Below are positions 31,709 to 39,456 of a stretch of DNA of 64,000 bases, in pieces (the first letter of the stretch is position 1; each line of letters opens with the position of its first letter). The translations under genes and the position numbers were made by a program. The notes beneath the pieces were generated by a model, which saw nothing but the letters and a program-made list of their open reading frames with translations, was not told the DNA's origin and ran no database searches. Origin of the DNA: RGIG3102 sp045633415 (lineage in GTDB: Bacteria; Bacillota; Clostridia; Oscillospirales; Ruminococcaceae); NCBI GenBank assembly GCA_045633415.1, contig JAZQYH010000067.1, positions 1 through 64,000 on the forward strand. Direction: 5' to 3'.

Positions 31709-34087
31709 ATGAAAGCAAAAAGTTTAAAGGCCATAGAATTCAATCATATTCAGGCCATGCTCAGCGAACTGTGTGTATTTGCTGACAATAAAAAGGCTGC
31801 AATGGAACTCCTGCCTTCACAGGACAAAGAATTTGTAAGGGAAGAATTGCTTAAAGCAGACGTTCTGACAGCATATATTTACAAATATTCAGACCCTCGT
31901 CTTGACAGTGCACGGGGTGCATATGAAGCTGTGGTACACAGCCAGAAAGGTGCAATGCTTTCCTGTGCAGAACTGCTTACAGTTGCCAGAATGTACCGTA
32001 ACTTTGAAAGAATTAAAAAATGGTATTTCCAGTATGAAAGAAACGATAGTATTCTCGACTGGCAGGTTTCTTCAATTACTGAAAATCCACATCTTGAAAA
32101 AGCTATTACTGATGCAATTATTTCTGACAATCAGGTAGCGGACAATGCCAGTGATGGTCTCTATGATGTGAGAAGAAAAATAAAACAGACAGAAGGTTCT
32201 GTCCGTGATAAACTGGACCATATTATCCGCAGTTCAACTTACCAGAAATTCCTGCAGGAAGCTGTGGTAACAATCAGACAGAACAAGTTTGTTGTTCCTG
32301 TAAAGGCAGAACATAAAAACGACATTCCTGGCGTGGTACACGACGTATCAGCATCCGGCTCCACTTTCTTTGTAGAGCCAGCTATTATTGCTGACCTCAA
32401 TGCCAAAATTATGCAGTTGTACAATCAGGAACAGGAAGAAATCAATAAAATATTGATGAAACTTTCCCAGTCTGTTGCAAACAATGCAGGTTTCTTTATA
32501 GATAGCTATAAAAAACTGCTTGATATTGATAAATATGTTGCAAGGGCAAAACTCGCAATCCGTATGGATGCAATTATGCCAAAGGTAAATGATGAGCTGT
32601 GCTTTAACCTTATCAAAGCCCGTCATCCGCTGATTGAAAAATCAAAGGTTGTTCCAACAGATATTTCATTGGGTTTTGACTATGATACAATGATTATCAC
32701 AGGTCCTAACACAGGTGGTAAAACAGTATCTCTTAAAACAGCAGGTCTGCTGTGTGCAATGGCGGCATCAGGTCTCCTTATTCCAGCCCATGAAAAAAGT
32801 TCTGTTTGTGTTTTTGATGATATTCTTGTGGATATCGGGGATGAACAGTCTATTCAGCAGAGTCTTTCAACATTCTCTGGTCATATGACAAACATAGCCA
32901 AAATTTTAAAACAGGCTGATGATAAATCCCTGGTACTTATGGACGAACTTGGTGCAGGTACAGACCCTGCAGAAGGTGCGGCCCTTGCGTTGAGTATTAT
33001 TGAGCAGTTAAGAAAACAGGGCGCCAGAGTAATGGCTACAACCCACTATGGTGAGCTGAAGATTTATGCTCTGGAAGCACCAGGTGTACAGAATGCCAGT
33101 TGTGAATTTGACACAGAAACACTGCGCCCGACATACAGAATTATTCTTGGTGTCCCAGGTAAGTCAAATGCATTTTACATTTCCAAACGACTTGGCATCA
33201 GTGATGAAATAATCGAAAATGCAAAAAGTCATCTTTCCAGCGAAGAAAAGAACCTTAACAAAGTTTTTGGTCAGCTGGAAGAAATGAAAAAACAGCTTAA
33301 AGCCAGTCAGGAAGAAATTGAACAGCTGAAAGACTATTCTGCTATTAAAATGAAACAGGCAGAAGAAAAAAGCGAAAAAATCATCAAACAGGCACAGCAG
33401 GAAGCTGACCTGTTAACACGGAAAGCCAGACAGAATGCACAGAAAGTGCAGGATGAAGCATATAAACTGGCGGACGAACTTAAAATACTGCAGAAGCAGG
33501 AAAATGTTTCAGCACAGCAGCGTCTCCAGAAAGCCAGAGATATTGCACGCAACCAGTCACAGAAACTTATTTCCATGACACCAGAAAAAGAAGAAGCTGT
33601 GGTTGACCATCCAAAACTTGAAAGTGTTAAAAAAGGCGATAAAGTTATTATCGCTTCCCTTAACAAGGCAGCGGTTGTACAGGGGCCAGCTAATTCCAGC
33701 GGTATGGTTGATGTTGTGGCAGGTATTATTAAAACAAAAGTTCACATCAGCGACCTTTATGCAGATGTTTCAAAACCAAAACAGCCACAGAAACAGTACA
33801 GAAATGTGCAGACAAAAGTGGTTCGCAGTGAAAATACACGTGACTCAAATACAGAAATCAATCTGCTGGGTATGACTGTGGAAGATGCTATTCTGGAAGT
33901 AGACAGATTCCTTGACAATGGTGTAATGAAAAAACTCAATGTTCTTTATATTATCCATGGTAAGGGAACAGGCGCACTGCGTTCTGGCATACATCAGTAT
34001 CTGCGTAAACACCCACATGTTAAATATTTCCGCCTTGGCACCTATGGTGAAGGTGAAAGCGGTGTAACAGTTGTTGAACTTAAATAG
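31709..34087 (+). CDS. mutS2: Endonuclease MutS2
   Basis: 792 residues, normal length. MutS-type core with Walker A GPNTGGKTVSLKT near 332, Walker B LVLMDELGAGTDP near 410, a long coiled coil (about 515-640), a KOW-like SH3 segment near 650-690 and a C-terminal Smr domain (from about 716) with HGKGTGALR. The Smr N-terminal motif reads NLLGMTVEDA instead of the common LDLRG form. In B. subtilis MutS2 splits collided ribosomes and acts on recombination intermediates. Starts one base after recO. Confidence 0.93.
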   Translation: MKAKSLKAIEFNHIQAMLSELCVFADNKKAAMELLPSQDKEFVREELLKADVLTAYIYKYSDPRLDSARGAYEAVVHSQKGAMLSCAELLTVARMYRNFERIKKWYFQYERNDSILDWQVSSITENPHLEKAITDAIISDNQVADNASDGLYDVRRKIKQTEGSVRDKLDHIIRSSTYQKFLQEAVVTIRQNKFVVPVKAEHKNDIPGVVHDVSASGSTFFVEPAIIADLNAKIMQLYNQEQEEINKILMKLSQSVANNAGFFIDSYKKLLDIDKYVARAKLAIRMDAIMPKVNDELCFNLIKARHPLIEKSKVVPTDISLGFDYDTMIITGPNTGGKTVSLKTAGLLCAMAASGLLIPAHEKSSVCVFDDILVDIGDEQSIQQSLSTFSGHMTNIAKILKQADDKSLVLMDELGAGTDPAEGAALALSIIEQLRKQGARVMATTHYGELKIYALEAPGVQNASCEFDTETLRPTYRIILGVPGKSNAFYISKRLGISDEIIENAKSHLSSEEKNLNKVFGQLEEMKKQLKASQEEIEQLKDYSAIKMKQAEEKSEKIIKQAQQEADLLTRKARQNAQKVQDEAYKLADELKILQKQENVSAQQRLQKARDIARNQSQKLISMTPEKEEAVVDHPKLESVKKGDKVIIASLNKAAVVQGPANSSGMVDVVAGIIKTKVHISDLYADVSKPKQPQKQYRNVQTKVVRSENTRDSNTEINLLGMTVEDAILEVDRFLDNGVMKKLNVLYIIHGKGTGALRSGIHQYLRKHPHVKYFRLGTYGEGESGVTVVELK

Positions 34088-34131
34088 TTCGAGCTATGGA
34101 GTTATTTATACAAAAACAGTGTATAATTCTA

Positions 34132-34161
34132 TTGACTTTATTGTTACGATTAATTTATAAT
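34132..34161 (+). promoter_or_regulatory. SigA-type promoter of the MATE gene
   Basis: TTGACT at 34132-34137 and TATAAT at 34156-34161 with 18-base spacing. It lies upstream of the hairpin at 34190, so the hairpin would be inside the leader of the MATE mRNA. Confidence 0.55.
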
Positions 34162-34189
34162 AAATATATTAGAAATCTAACAAAAAACA

Positions 34190-34221
34190 AATACTCATTG
34201 CCTGGGCATTGAGTATTTTGT
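34190..34221 (+). terminator. Hairpin: mutS2 terminator or attenuator in the MATE leader
   Basis: AATACTCATTGCC / GGCATTGAGTATT, 13 base pairs with one mismatch and a two-base loop, followed by TTTTGTTTG. It may end read-through from mutS2, but a promoter candidate lies upstream of it, so it may instead act as an attenuator for the MATE gene. Confidence 0.65.
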
Positions 34222-34271
34222 TTGTTGGCAAAATTATTTAATGATATTTAAATTTGAAAGGATGTGCTATT

Positions 34272-35648
34272 TTGGCAAGAGATTTTACTACCGGCAGTCC
34301 AATGAAAACTATTTTCTTGTTTGCCATGCCAATGCTTATTGGCAACATTTTCCAGCAACTGTACAGTACAGTTGACACTATTATCGTAGGTAACTATGAA
34401 GGTGCACACGCTATTGCAGCTGTTTCAGCTTCTACAGCTCTCCAGTTCCTTCTGGTTTCTATTGCAATGGGCTTTACATCAGGTATGTCTGTTGTTATTT
34501 CACAGGTTTACGGCGCACGCGATTATGAAAGAATGAAACGTGTTTTTGCTACAGGTTTTATCTTTGTTACTATGGTTGCTTTTGCTATGGCAATTATCGG
34601 TTCAATTATTACTAAACCTGTTCTTGTGCTTCTTGGTACAGATGCTTCTATCCTTCCTAACTCTATTACATACCTGCGAATTATGTTTATGGGTATGCCA
34701 TTCCAGTTTGTATACAATATGTATGCTTCTGTATTGCGTGCTATTGGTGACAGTAAGACACCACTTTACTTCCTTATTGTTGCTGCCTTGACAAACATTG
34801 TTCTTGACATTGTATTTGTTGCTAACTTTGGTATGGGTGTTGCTGGTGTTGCATGGGCTACACTGCTTTCGCAGGCTCTGTCTGGCTTCCTTTGTCATCT
34901 TTATGTTGGTAAAAAAGTTCAGATTTTCAAACTTACTAAAGATGAATGGAAATTTGAAAAAGAACTGCTCAAACCTATTATCAGCTACGGTCTGCCAGCT
35001 TCTATCCAGCAGTCAGTTGTTTCTCTGGGTATGCTGTTTGTTCAGACACAAATCAACTTCTTCGGTCCAAACATGACAGCTGCTTATGGTGTATCAAACA
35101 GAATCCAGAGCTTTGCTACAATGCCACAGATGCAGTTTGCTATGGCTCTTTCAATGTTTGCTGGTCAGAATATCGGTGCCGGTGAAGAACAGAGAGCAAA
35201 AGATGGTATCAAAGCTACAATGTTTATGCAGCTGATTTATGCCACAGCAATGTTCTTCATTCTTCCAATTATTGCTCCTGCACTTATCAAAGCATTCGGT
35301 CTTGCTAACGACGCAACAGTTCTTGGTCTTGCTACAATGGGTCTTTCCTTTATGGCTCGTATGGTTTGGATGTTTGGTATGTTCCAGGCTCTTAACCAGT
35401 TCCACCGCGGCGTTGGTGATACAAAATTCTCTATGGTTGCTTCACTTTGTCTGGTGCTTGTTCGTGTTCCTATCACATACTTTATGGTTCACGTTATTCA
35501 GCTTGGCGAAATTTCAATCTGGGCCGGTATGGTTACAGGTTGGGGTGTTGCTCTTACCCTTAACGCAATCCGCTTCCTTTCCGGTGGTTGGAGAGGCAAA
35601 GCTTATGTTCAGGGTCGTGTTGACAGAAAGAAAGAAGCTGAAGCTTAA
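34272..35648 (+). CDS. MATE family efflux transporter
   Basis: 458 residues from the TTG at 34272, nine bases after GAAAGGATG; a longer TTG frame starts before that site. Twelve membrane segments in two similar halves, with the MATE N-terminal MPMLIGNIFQQLYSTVDTII and GxxxxxGAxxxxR-like ARDYERMKRVFATG. Such transporters export cationic compounds using Na+ or H+. Substrate cannot be told. Stands alone between mutS2 and spoIIGA. Confidence 0.9.
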   Translation: MARDFTTGSPMKTIFLFAMPMLIGNIFQQLYSTVDTIIVGNYEGAHAIAAVSASTALQFLLVSIAMGFTSGMSVVISQVYGARDYERMKRVFATGFIFVTMVAFAMAIIGSIITKPVLVLLGTDASILPNSITYLRIMFMGMPFQFVYNMYASVLRAIGDSKTPLYFLIVAALTNIVLDIVFVANFGMGVAGVAWATLLSQALSGFLCHLYVGKKVQIFKLTKDEWKFEKELLKPIISYGLPASIQQSVVSLGMLFVQTQINFFGPNMTAAYGVSNRIQSFATMPQMQFAMALSMFAGQNIGAGEEQRAKDGIKATMFMQLIYATAMFFILPIIAPALIKAFGLANDATVLGLATMGLSFMARMVWMFGMFQALNQFHRGVGDTKFSMVASLCLVLVRVPITYFMVHVIQLGEISIWAGMVTGWGVALTLNAIRFLSGGWRGKAYVQGRVDRKKEAEA

Positions 35649-35666
35649 TTTTACAAGTTTATATTT

Positions 35667-35697
35667 AAGGGATAGCCGAAAGGCTGTCCCTTTTTTA
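35667..35697 (+). terminator. Intrinsic terminator
   Basis: AAGGGATAGCC / GGCTGTCCCTT stem with a GAAA tetraloop and one G-U pair, followed by TTTTTT, after the MATE gene. Confidence 0.9.
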
Positions 35698-35705
35698 TTT
35701 CATAA

Positions 35706-35739
35706 TACGACAATTATTACACCCTGCAAGTAGTAAAAT
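35706..35739 (+). promoter_or_regulatory. Candidate spoIIG promoter with a 0A-box-like site
   Basis: TACGACAAT at 35706-35714 (ATTGTCGTA on the other strand) matches seven of nine bases of the Spo0A box TTTGTCRAA. A TAAAAT -10 lies at 35734-35739. The 22-base gap between the box region and the -10 recalls the unusual spacing of the B. subtilis spoIIG promoter. Weak by itself. Confidence 0.35.
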
Positions 35740-35755
35740 ATCCACAGGTGATTTT

Positions 35756-36622
35756 TTGAAACTTACAATTTATCTGGACATATTATTGGTAACAAACATT
35801 ATAATTAACTATTTTTTGCTTAAAACTACTGTAATTTACAGTAAAGCAAATGTAACTACATACCGAATTGTTGCTGCTTCATTTGTTGGTGCGTTATTTT
35901 CAATTGTTATATTTTTAGATATTCCGTTTTTTATTTCTGTTATATTGAAAATTTGTTCAGTACTTGTAACTGCAATTATTGCTTTTGGAACAAAACAAAA
36001 ACTGATGTTTATAAAGTCATTATCATATATGATTGTGGAAAGTTTTTGTTTTACGGGGTTATTGACCATGCTTTTTCAGAACAGCAATAAAGTATTTACC
36101 AAAAATATGAACTTTTATATGAACATAAATCCTCTGAATCTGGTAGCTTGTATTGTTATAGTATATCGGGTTGTCTATTTTCTTGAAGATATACTTGAAT
36201 CCTCCAGACGAGAATATATATATGATATAGAAATATTATATATGGGTAAAACTGTGAAAGGCAGTGCTTTTTTTGACACAGGCTTTTCTGTAAAGGATAT
36301 TGTAACATTTAAGCCTGTTTTATTATGTAACTATACTTTCATAGAAAATCTGTTATTAGATGAGATGAAATATGCTATAAATCTTTTTTATTCAACAGAA
36401 AGCTATAACGAAAAAAGAATAGTACCAGTCTTTTACTCGGATTTAAACGGGAGTGGTATGCTACCCGGAATAACAGCAGAAAAAATTACTGTTTCGTCGC
36501 TTAAAAATAAAAAAACAATGGAAAATGTGTTGGTCGCTGTTACAAAAAATAAAATATCCGAAGATTTTGATGTTATCTTCGGAAACGATATATACAGTAA
36601 AGCAGGTGTGAACAATGATTAA
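35756..36622 (+). CDS. spoIIGA: SpoIIGA, membrane aspartic protease that processes pro-SigE
   Basis: 288 residues from a TTG start behind ACAGGTG. Five hydrophobic segments fill residues 1-145. The C-terminal half is the aspartic-protease domain with FFDTG (catalytic Asp 174) and the end LPGI, VFGNDIY. It removes the N-terminal segment of pro-SigE in the mother cell when signalled from the forespore by SpoIIR. Overlaps sigE by eight bases. Confidence 0.9.
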   Translation: MKLTIYLDILLVTNIIINYFLLKTTVIYSKANVTTYRIVAASFVGALFSIVIFLDIPFFISVILKICSVLVTAIIAFGTKQKLMFIKSLSYMIVESFCFTGLLTMLFQNSNKVFTKNMNFYMNINPLNLVACIVIVYRVVYFLEDILESSRREYIYDIEILYMGKTVKGSAFFDTGFSVKDIVTFKPVLLCNYTFIENLLLDEMKYAINLFYSTESYNEKRIVPVFYSDLNGSGMLPGITAEKITVSSLKNKKTMENVLVAVTKNKISEDFDVIFGNDIYSKAGVNND

Positions 36623-37313
36623 GTTATTGAAAAAACGAATTCAGAATCTGGTTTGTACATTTTGCAAAGTTTTGTACATAAACGGCCCCCAGACATTACC
36701 GCCACCACTGACAAAACAGCAGGAAGCAGAAGTATTTGCAGGGCTTGAAAACAATGATGAAAACTGCGCCAATATGCTGATAGTTCATAATTTAAGGCTG
36801 GTGGTATATATTGCAAAAAAGTTTGAAAACACTGGTGTGCCTATTGATGATTTAATATCCATCGGTACAATGGGGCTTATAAAAGCGGTAAAAAGCTTTA
36901 TCCCTTCAAAAAATATTAAATTTGCTACTTATGCCAGCAGATGTGTAGAAAACGAAATACTTATGTATCTGCGAAAACGGTCCAATAAAAATATAGATAT
37001 AAGTATGGACGAAGCACTTTCAACTGACTCGGACGGCAATGAGCTGAATCTTATAGATGTTCTGTACACCGATGAATATGAAGTAAGCAAAAATATAGAG
37101 GAAGAAAGTGACAGGACTGCAGTATGGAAATCTTTGGAAACGTTATCCAAAAGAGAAAAAGAAATAATGATAATGAGGTTTGGTCTTGGTGGTGCAGAAG
37201 AGCGAACCCAGAAAGAAGTGGCAGATATAATAGGTATTTCACAGTCATATATTTCCAGACTGGAAAAGAAAATACTTAAAAAGCTTAAAAAAGAAATAGA
37301 AAGAATTGGCTAA
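36615..37313 (+). CDS. sigE: RNA polymerase sigma factor SigE (mother cell)
   Basis: 232 residues, aligning with B. subtilis SigE throughout. The first 25-30 residues are a basic, hydrophobic pro-sequence ending near YINGPQTLPPPL, the place of SpoIIGA cleavage. Region 2 has NLRLVVYIAKKFENTGVPI, GLIKAVKSF and FATYASRCVENEILMYLR; region 4 has EERTQKEVADIIGISQSYIS. It drives early mother-cell genes. Coupled to spoIIGA. Confidence 0.95.
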   Translation: MIKLLKKRIQNLVCTFCKVLYINGPQTLPPPLTKQQEAEVFAGLENNDENCANMLIVHNLRLVVYIAKKFENTGVPIDDLISIGTMGLIKAVKSFIPSKNIKFATYASRCVENEILMYLRKRSNKNIDISMDEALSTDSDGNELNLIDVLYTDEYEVSKNIEEESDRTAVWKSLETLSKREKEIMIMRFGLGGAEERTQKEVADIIGISQSYISRLEKKILKKLKKEIERIG

Positions 37314-37323
37314 CAGCATTTTA

Positions 37324-37331
37324 CATACATT
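37324..37331 (+). promoter_or_regulatory. CATACATT, SigE-type -10 element upstream of sigG
   Basis: An exact match to the SigE -10 consensus CATACANT, 62 bases before the likely sigG start. GAATTG at 37303-37308 could be a poor -35. Given the A/T-rich context it may be chance. Confidence 0.3.
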
Positions 37332-37343
37332 AAATATTACTTT

Positions 37344-37373
37344 TTACAGATACTATATTTAATTTATCTGTAA
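37344..37373 (+). promoter_or_regulatory. Hairpin at the sigG ribosome binding site
   Basis: Perfect nine-base-pair stem TTACAGATA (37344-37352) / TATCTGTAA (37365-37373) with a 12-base A/T loop. Its 3-prime arm ends in the first bases of the AAGGAAGTGAT Shine-Dalgarno sequence, so the folded mRNA should hinder ribosome entry for sigG. Confidence 0.6.
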
Positions 37374-37385
37374 GGAAGTGATATT

Positions 37386-38165
37386 CTGTATTATAAAAAA
37401 GTGGAGATAACTGGAATTAACACTGCAACACTGCCTGTTTTAACTGAAAAAGAGAGAGAACATCTTATATTCAAAATGAAACAGGGGGACAAACGGGCAA
37501 AAGATATTCTTGTTATGTCCAATTTAAAATTGGTGTTAAGCATTATACAAAAAATAAATATCAAAAACTCTGACCCTGATGATTTGTTTCAGGTTGGATG
37601 TATTGGACTCATAAAGGCGCTTGATAATTTCGACCCTTATTTAAATGTGCAGTTTTCGACCTATGGGGTAGTGATGATACTGGGGGAAATAAAGCGATAT
37701 ATACGAGATAACAACGCCATTAAAGTCAGCCGAAATACAAAGGATATAGCCTGTAAAGCGCTGTCTTTCAAAGAGCGGTTCACCAGGCAATATGGCAGGG
37801 AACCTACAATGGAAGAAACTGCACAGCATCTGAATGTATCACAGTATATCCTTATGAATGCGCTGGAATCTATGATTCCGTCAGTATCATTGTACGAGCC
37901 AGTGTACTCAGATGAGTCTGACAGTTTGTGTCTGGCAGACCAGATATCAGTAAATGATTTTGAAGAGATGTTTATCTCAAAAACTTTGATAAAAGATTTA
38001 CTGCATGATTTACAAAAAAGAGAAAAATATATCCTGAATCTGCGATTTTTACAAGGCAAAACCCAAACACAGGTTGCAGATATAATAGGTATAAGTCAAG
38101 CACAGGTATCACGAATAGAGAAAAATGTATTGTGTGCTGTTAAAAAGCAACTTGGAATAAAATAA
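37386..38165 (+). CDS. sigG: RNA polymerase sigma factor SigG (forespore), probable CTG start
   Basis: 259 residues if started at CTG 37386; B. subtilis SigG has 260. The near-perfect Shine-Dalgarno AAGGAAGTGAT (ends 37382) is seven bases, from its GGAAG core, before this CTG but 22 bases before the first GTG at 37401. Starting at CTG also gives four residues before KVEITG, exactly as in B. subtilis SigG (four before KVEICG). ATT at 37383 is a weaker option. Region 2 has DDLFQVGCIGLIKALDNFD and region 4 TQVADIIGISQAQVSRIEK. SigG drives late forespore genes, including ger operons. 72 bases after sigE. Confidence 0.9.
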   Translation: MYYKKVEITGINTATLPVLTEKEREHLIFKMKQGDKRAKDILVMSNLKLVLSIIQKINIKNSDPDDLFQVGCIGLIKALDNFDPYLNVQFSTYGVVMILGEIKRYIRDNNAIKVSRNTKDIACKALSFKERFTRQYGREPTMEETAQHLNVSQYILMNALESMIPSVSLYEPVYSDESDSLCLADQISVNDFEEMFISKTLIKDLLHDLQKREKYILNLRFLQGKTQTQVADIIGISQAQVSRIEKNVLCAVKKQLGIK

Positions 38166-38180
38166 AGAACAAATAATTTG

Positions 38181-38210
38181 TCACCTTCATATAGTAATAT
38201 ATGGAGGTGA
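38181..38210 (+). promoter_or_regulatory. Hairpin that buries the ylmC ribosome binding site
   Basis: TCACCTTCATATA (38181-38193) pairs over 13 positions, one of them G-U, with TATATGGAGGTGA (38198-38210) across a GTAA loop. The 3-prime arm contains the entire GGAGGTGA Shine-Dalgarno of ylmC. TTTTT follows directly, so it could also work as a sigG terminator. Confidence 0.7.
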
Positions 38211-38215
38211 TTTTT

Positions 38216-38497
38216 ATGGTGTCTCTTTCTGTTTTATGTGAAAAGGATATTATAAGCATTTCAACAGGACAAAATATTGGCAGGGCTGATGACATAGAGT
38301 TCAACGAAAAGAGTGCAAAAGTAGAAAATCTAGTAGTATTTGGCCGTCCAAAATTATTTGGTCTTTTAGGCAGGGGAAAGGATATCAGAATAGCATGGAG
38401 TGATGTTATGACGGTAGGTAAAGATGTTATTTTGATAAATTCTACGGATATAATTGCAGGGGATAAAAACGGAAGGGTAAATATAGATTACGATTGA
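38216..38497 (+). CDS. ylmC: YlmC/YmxH family PRC-barrel sporulation protein
   Basis: 93 residues from the ATG at 38216, six bases after GGAGGTGA; an upstream in-frame ATG overlaps the hairpin. The PRC-barrel pattern is present: IISISTGQNIGRADDIEFNE, VVFGRPKLFGLLGRGKDI and IAWSDVMTVGKDVILIN. In Firmicutes this family commonly follows sigG. Role unknown beyond a link to sporulation. Confidence 0.85.
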   Translation: MVSLSVLCEKDIISISTGQNIGRADDIEFNEKSAKVENLVVFGRPKLFGLLGRGKDIRIAWSDVMTVGKDVILINSTDIIAGDKNGRVNIDYD

Positions 38498-38538
38498 AAT
38501 TTTTCAAGAAATTTAGGCAAAAAAGAGAATATAGGATA

Positions 38539-38567
38539 TTGACATTGTGCATTCTGTATGATAAAAT
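38539..38567 (+). promoter_or_regulatory. SigA-type promoter of rpsB-tsf
   Basis: Perfect TTGACA at 38539-38544 and TAAAAT at 38562-38567, 17 bases apart. It gives a leader of about 105 bases before rpsB. Confidence 0.8.
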
Positions 38568-38587
38568 ATCTAGGCGCAAATACGCAC

Positions 38588-38647
38588 GCTGTATTCCTTA
38601 TGGGTGGTGTATAAAGATATATCCCATAAAAATTCGCAAAATGCAGC
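38588..38647 (+). promoter_or_regulatory. Structured rpsB leader RNA (candidate ribosomal-protein autoregulatory site)
   Basis: GCTGTATT (38588-38595) pairs with AATGCAGC (38640-38647), eight pairs with one G-U, enclosing a second stem TTATGGG (38598-38604) / CCCATAA (38623-38629). This nested structure fills most of the leader between the strong promoter and the ACGGAGGT ribosome binding site. Ribosomal protein operons often have such autoregulatory leaders; S2 as ligand is inference. Confidence 0.5.
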
Positions 38648-38678
38648 GGAGGACACAACCAAACGGAGGTAAAATATT

Positions 38679-39404
38679 ATGTCATCAGTATCAATGAAAC
38701 AATTGCTTGAAGCCGGCGTACACTTCGGCCACCAGACAAGAAGATGGAACCCTAAAATGGCTAAATACATCTTCACAGAAAGAAACGGTATCTACATCAT
38801 CGACCTGCAGAAAACAGTAAAAATGCTGGACGCTGCATACGATTTCATCAGAGATATTTCTGCTGAAGGTGGCGAAATCCTGTTCGTAGGCACAAAGAAA
38901 CAGGCTCAGGAAGCAATCAGAGAAGAAGCAGAAAGATGTGGTATGCATTTCGTTAACGCAAGATGGCTTGGCGGTATGCTGACAAACTACAAAACAATTC
39001 AGAAAAGAATTGCACGTCTTGAACAGCTGAACAAAATGAAAGAAGATGGTACATTCGATCTTCTGCCTAAAAAAGAAGTTATCAAACTTGAACTTGAAAT
39101 CGAAAAACTCGAAAAATTCATGGGCGGTATCAAAAACATGGGCAGACTTCCAAAAGCTATGTTCATTGTTGATACAAGAAAAGAAAAAATCGCAGTAGCA
39201 GAAGCAAAAAATCTGGGTATCCCAGTTGTTGCTATCGTTGACACAAACTGTGATCCAGACGAAATTGACTATGTAATTCCTGGCAACGACGACGCTATCA
39301 GAGCTGTTAAACTGATTGCAGGTGCAATGGCTGACGCTGTTATCGAAGGTCGTCAGGGCGAACAGAATGTTGCTGAAGAAGTAGCAGAAGAAGTAGCAGA
39401 ATAA
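38679..39404 (+). CDS. rpsB: 30S ribosomal protein S2
   Basis: 241 residues. Family blocks LLEAGVHFGHQTRRWNPKM near the N terminus, FVGTKKQAQEAI near 70, MLTNYKTI near 97 and VVAIVDTNCDPDEIDYVIPG near 187. The acidic tail contains the duplicated EEVAEEVAE. S2 joins the 30S subunit late. Codon choice is highly biased, as expected for strong expression. Confidence 0.97.
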   Translation: MSSVSMKQLLEAGVHFGHQTRRWNPKMAKYIFTERNGIYIIDLQKTVKMLDAAYDFIRDISAEGGEILFVGTKKQAQEAIREEAERCGMHFVNARWLGGMLTNYKTIQKRIARLEQLNKMKEDGTFDLLPKKEVIKLELEIEKLEKFMGGIKNMGRLPKAMFIVDTRKEKIAVAEAKNLGIPVVAIVDTNCDPDEIDYVIPGNDDAIRAVKLIAGAMADAVIEGRQGEQNVAEEVAEEVAE

Positions 39405-39456
39405 TTTAAATTCTAAATAAAATACAGGAAATTTAAATAGTTGGAGGAACAAAATT

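Noticed and set aside
38494..38697. 67-codon open frame covering the rpsB leader
   Set aside because: It has no good ribosome binding site, runs over the rpsB promoter, structured leader and start codon, and its product is basic and without pattern.
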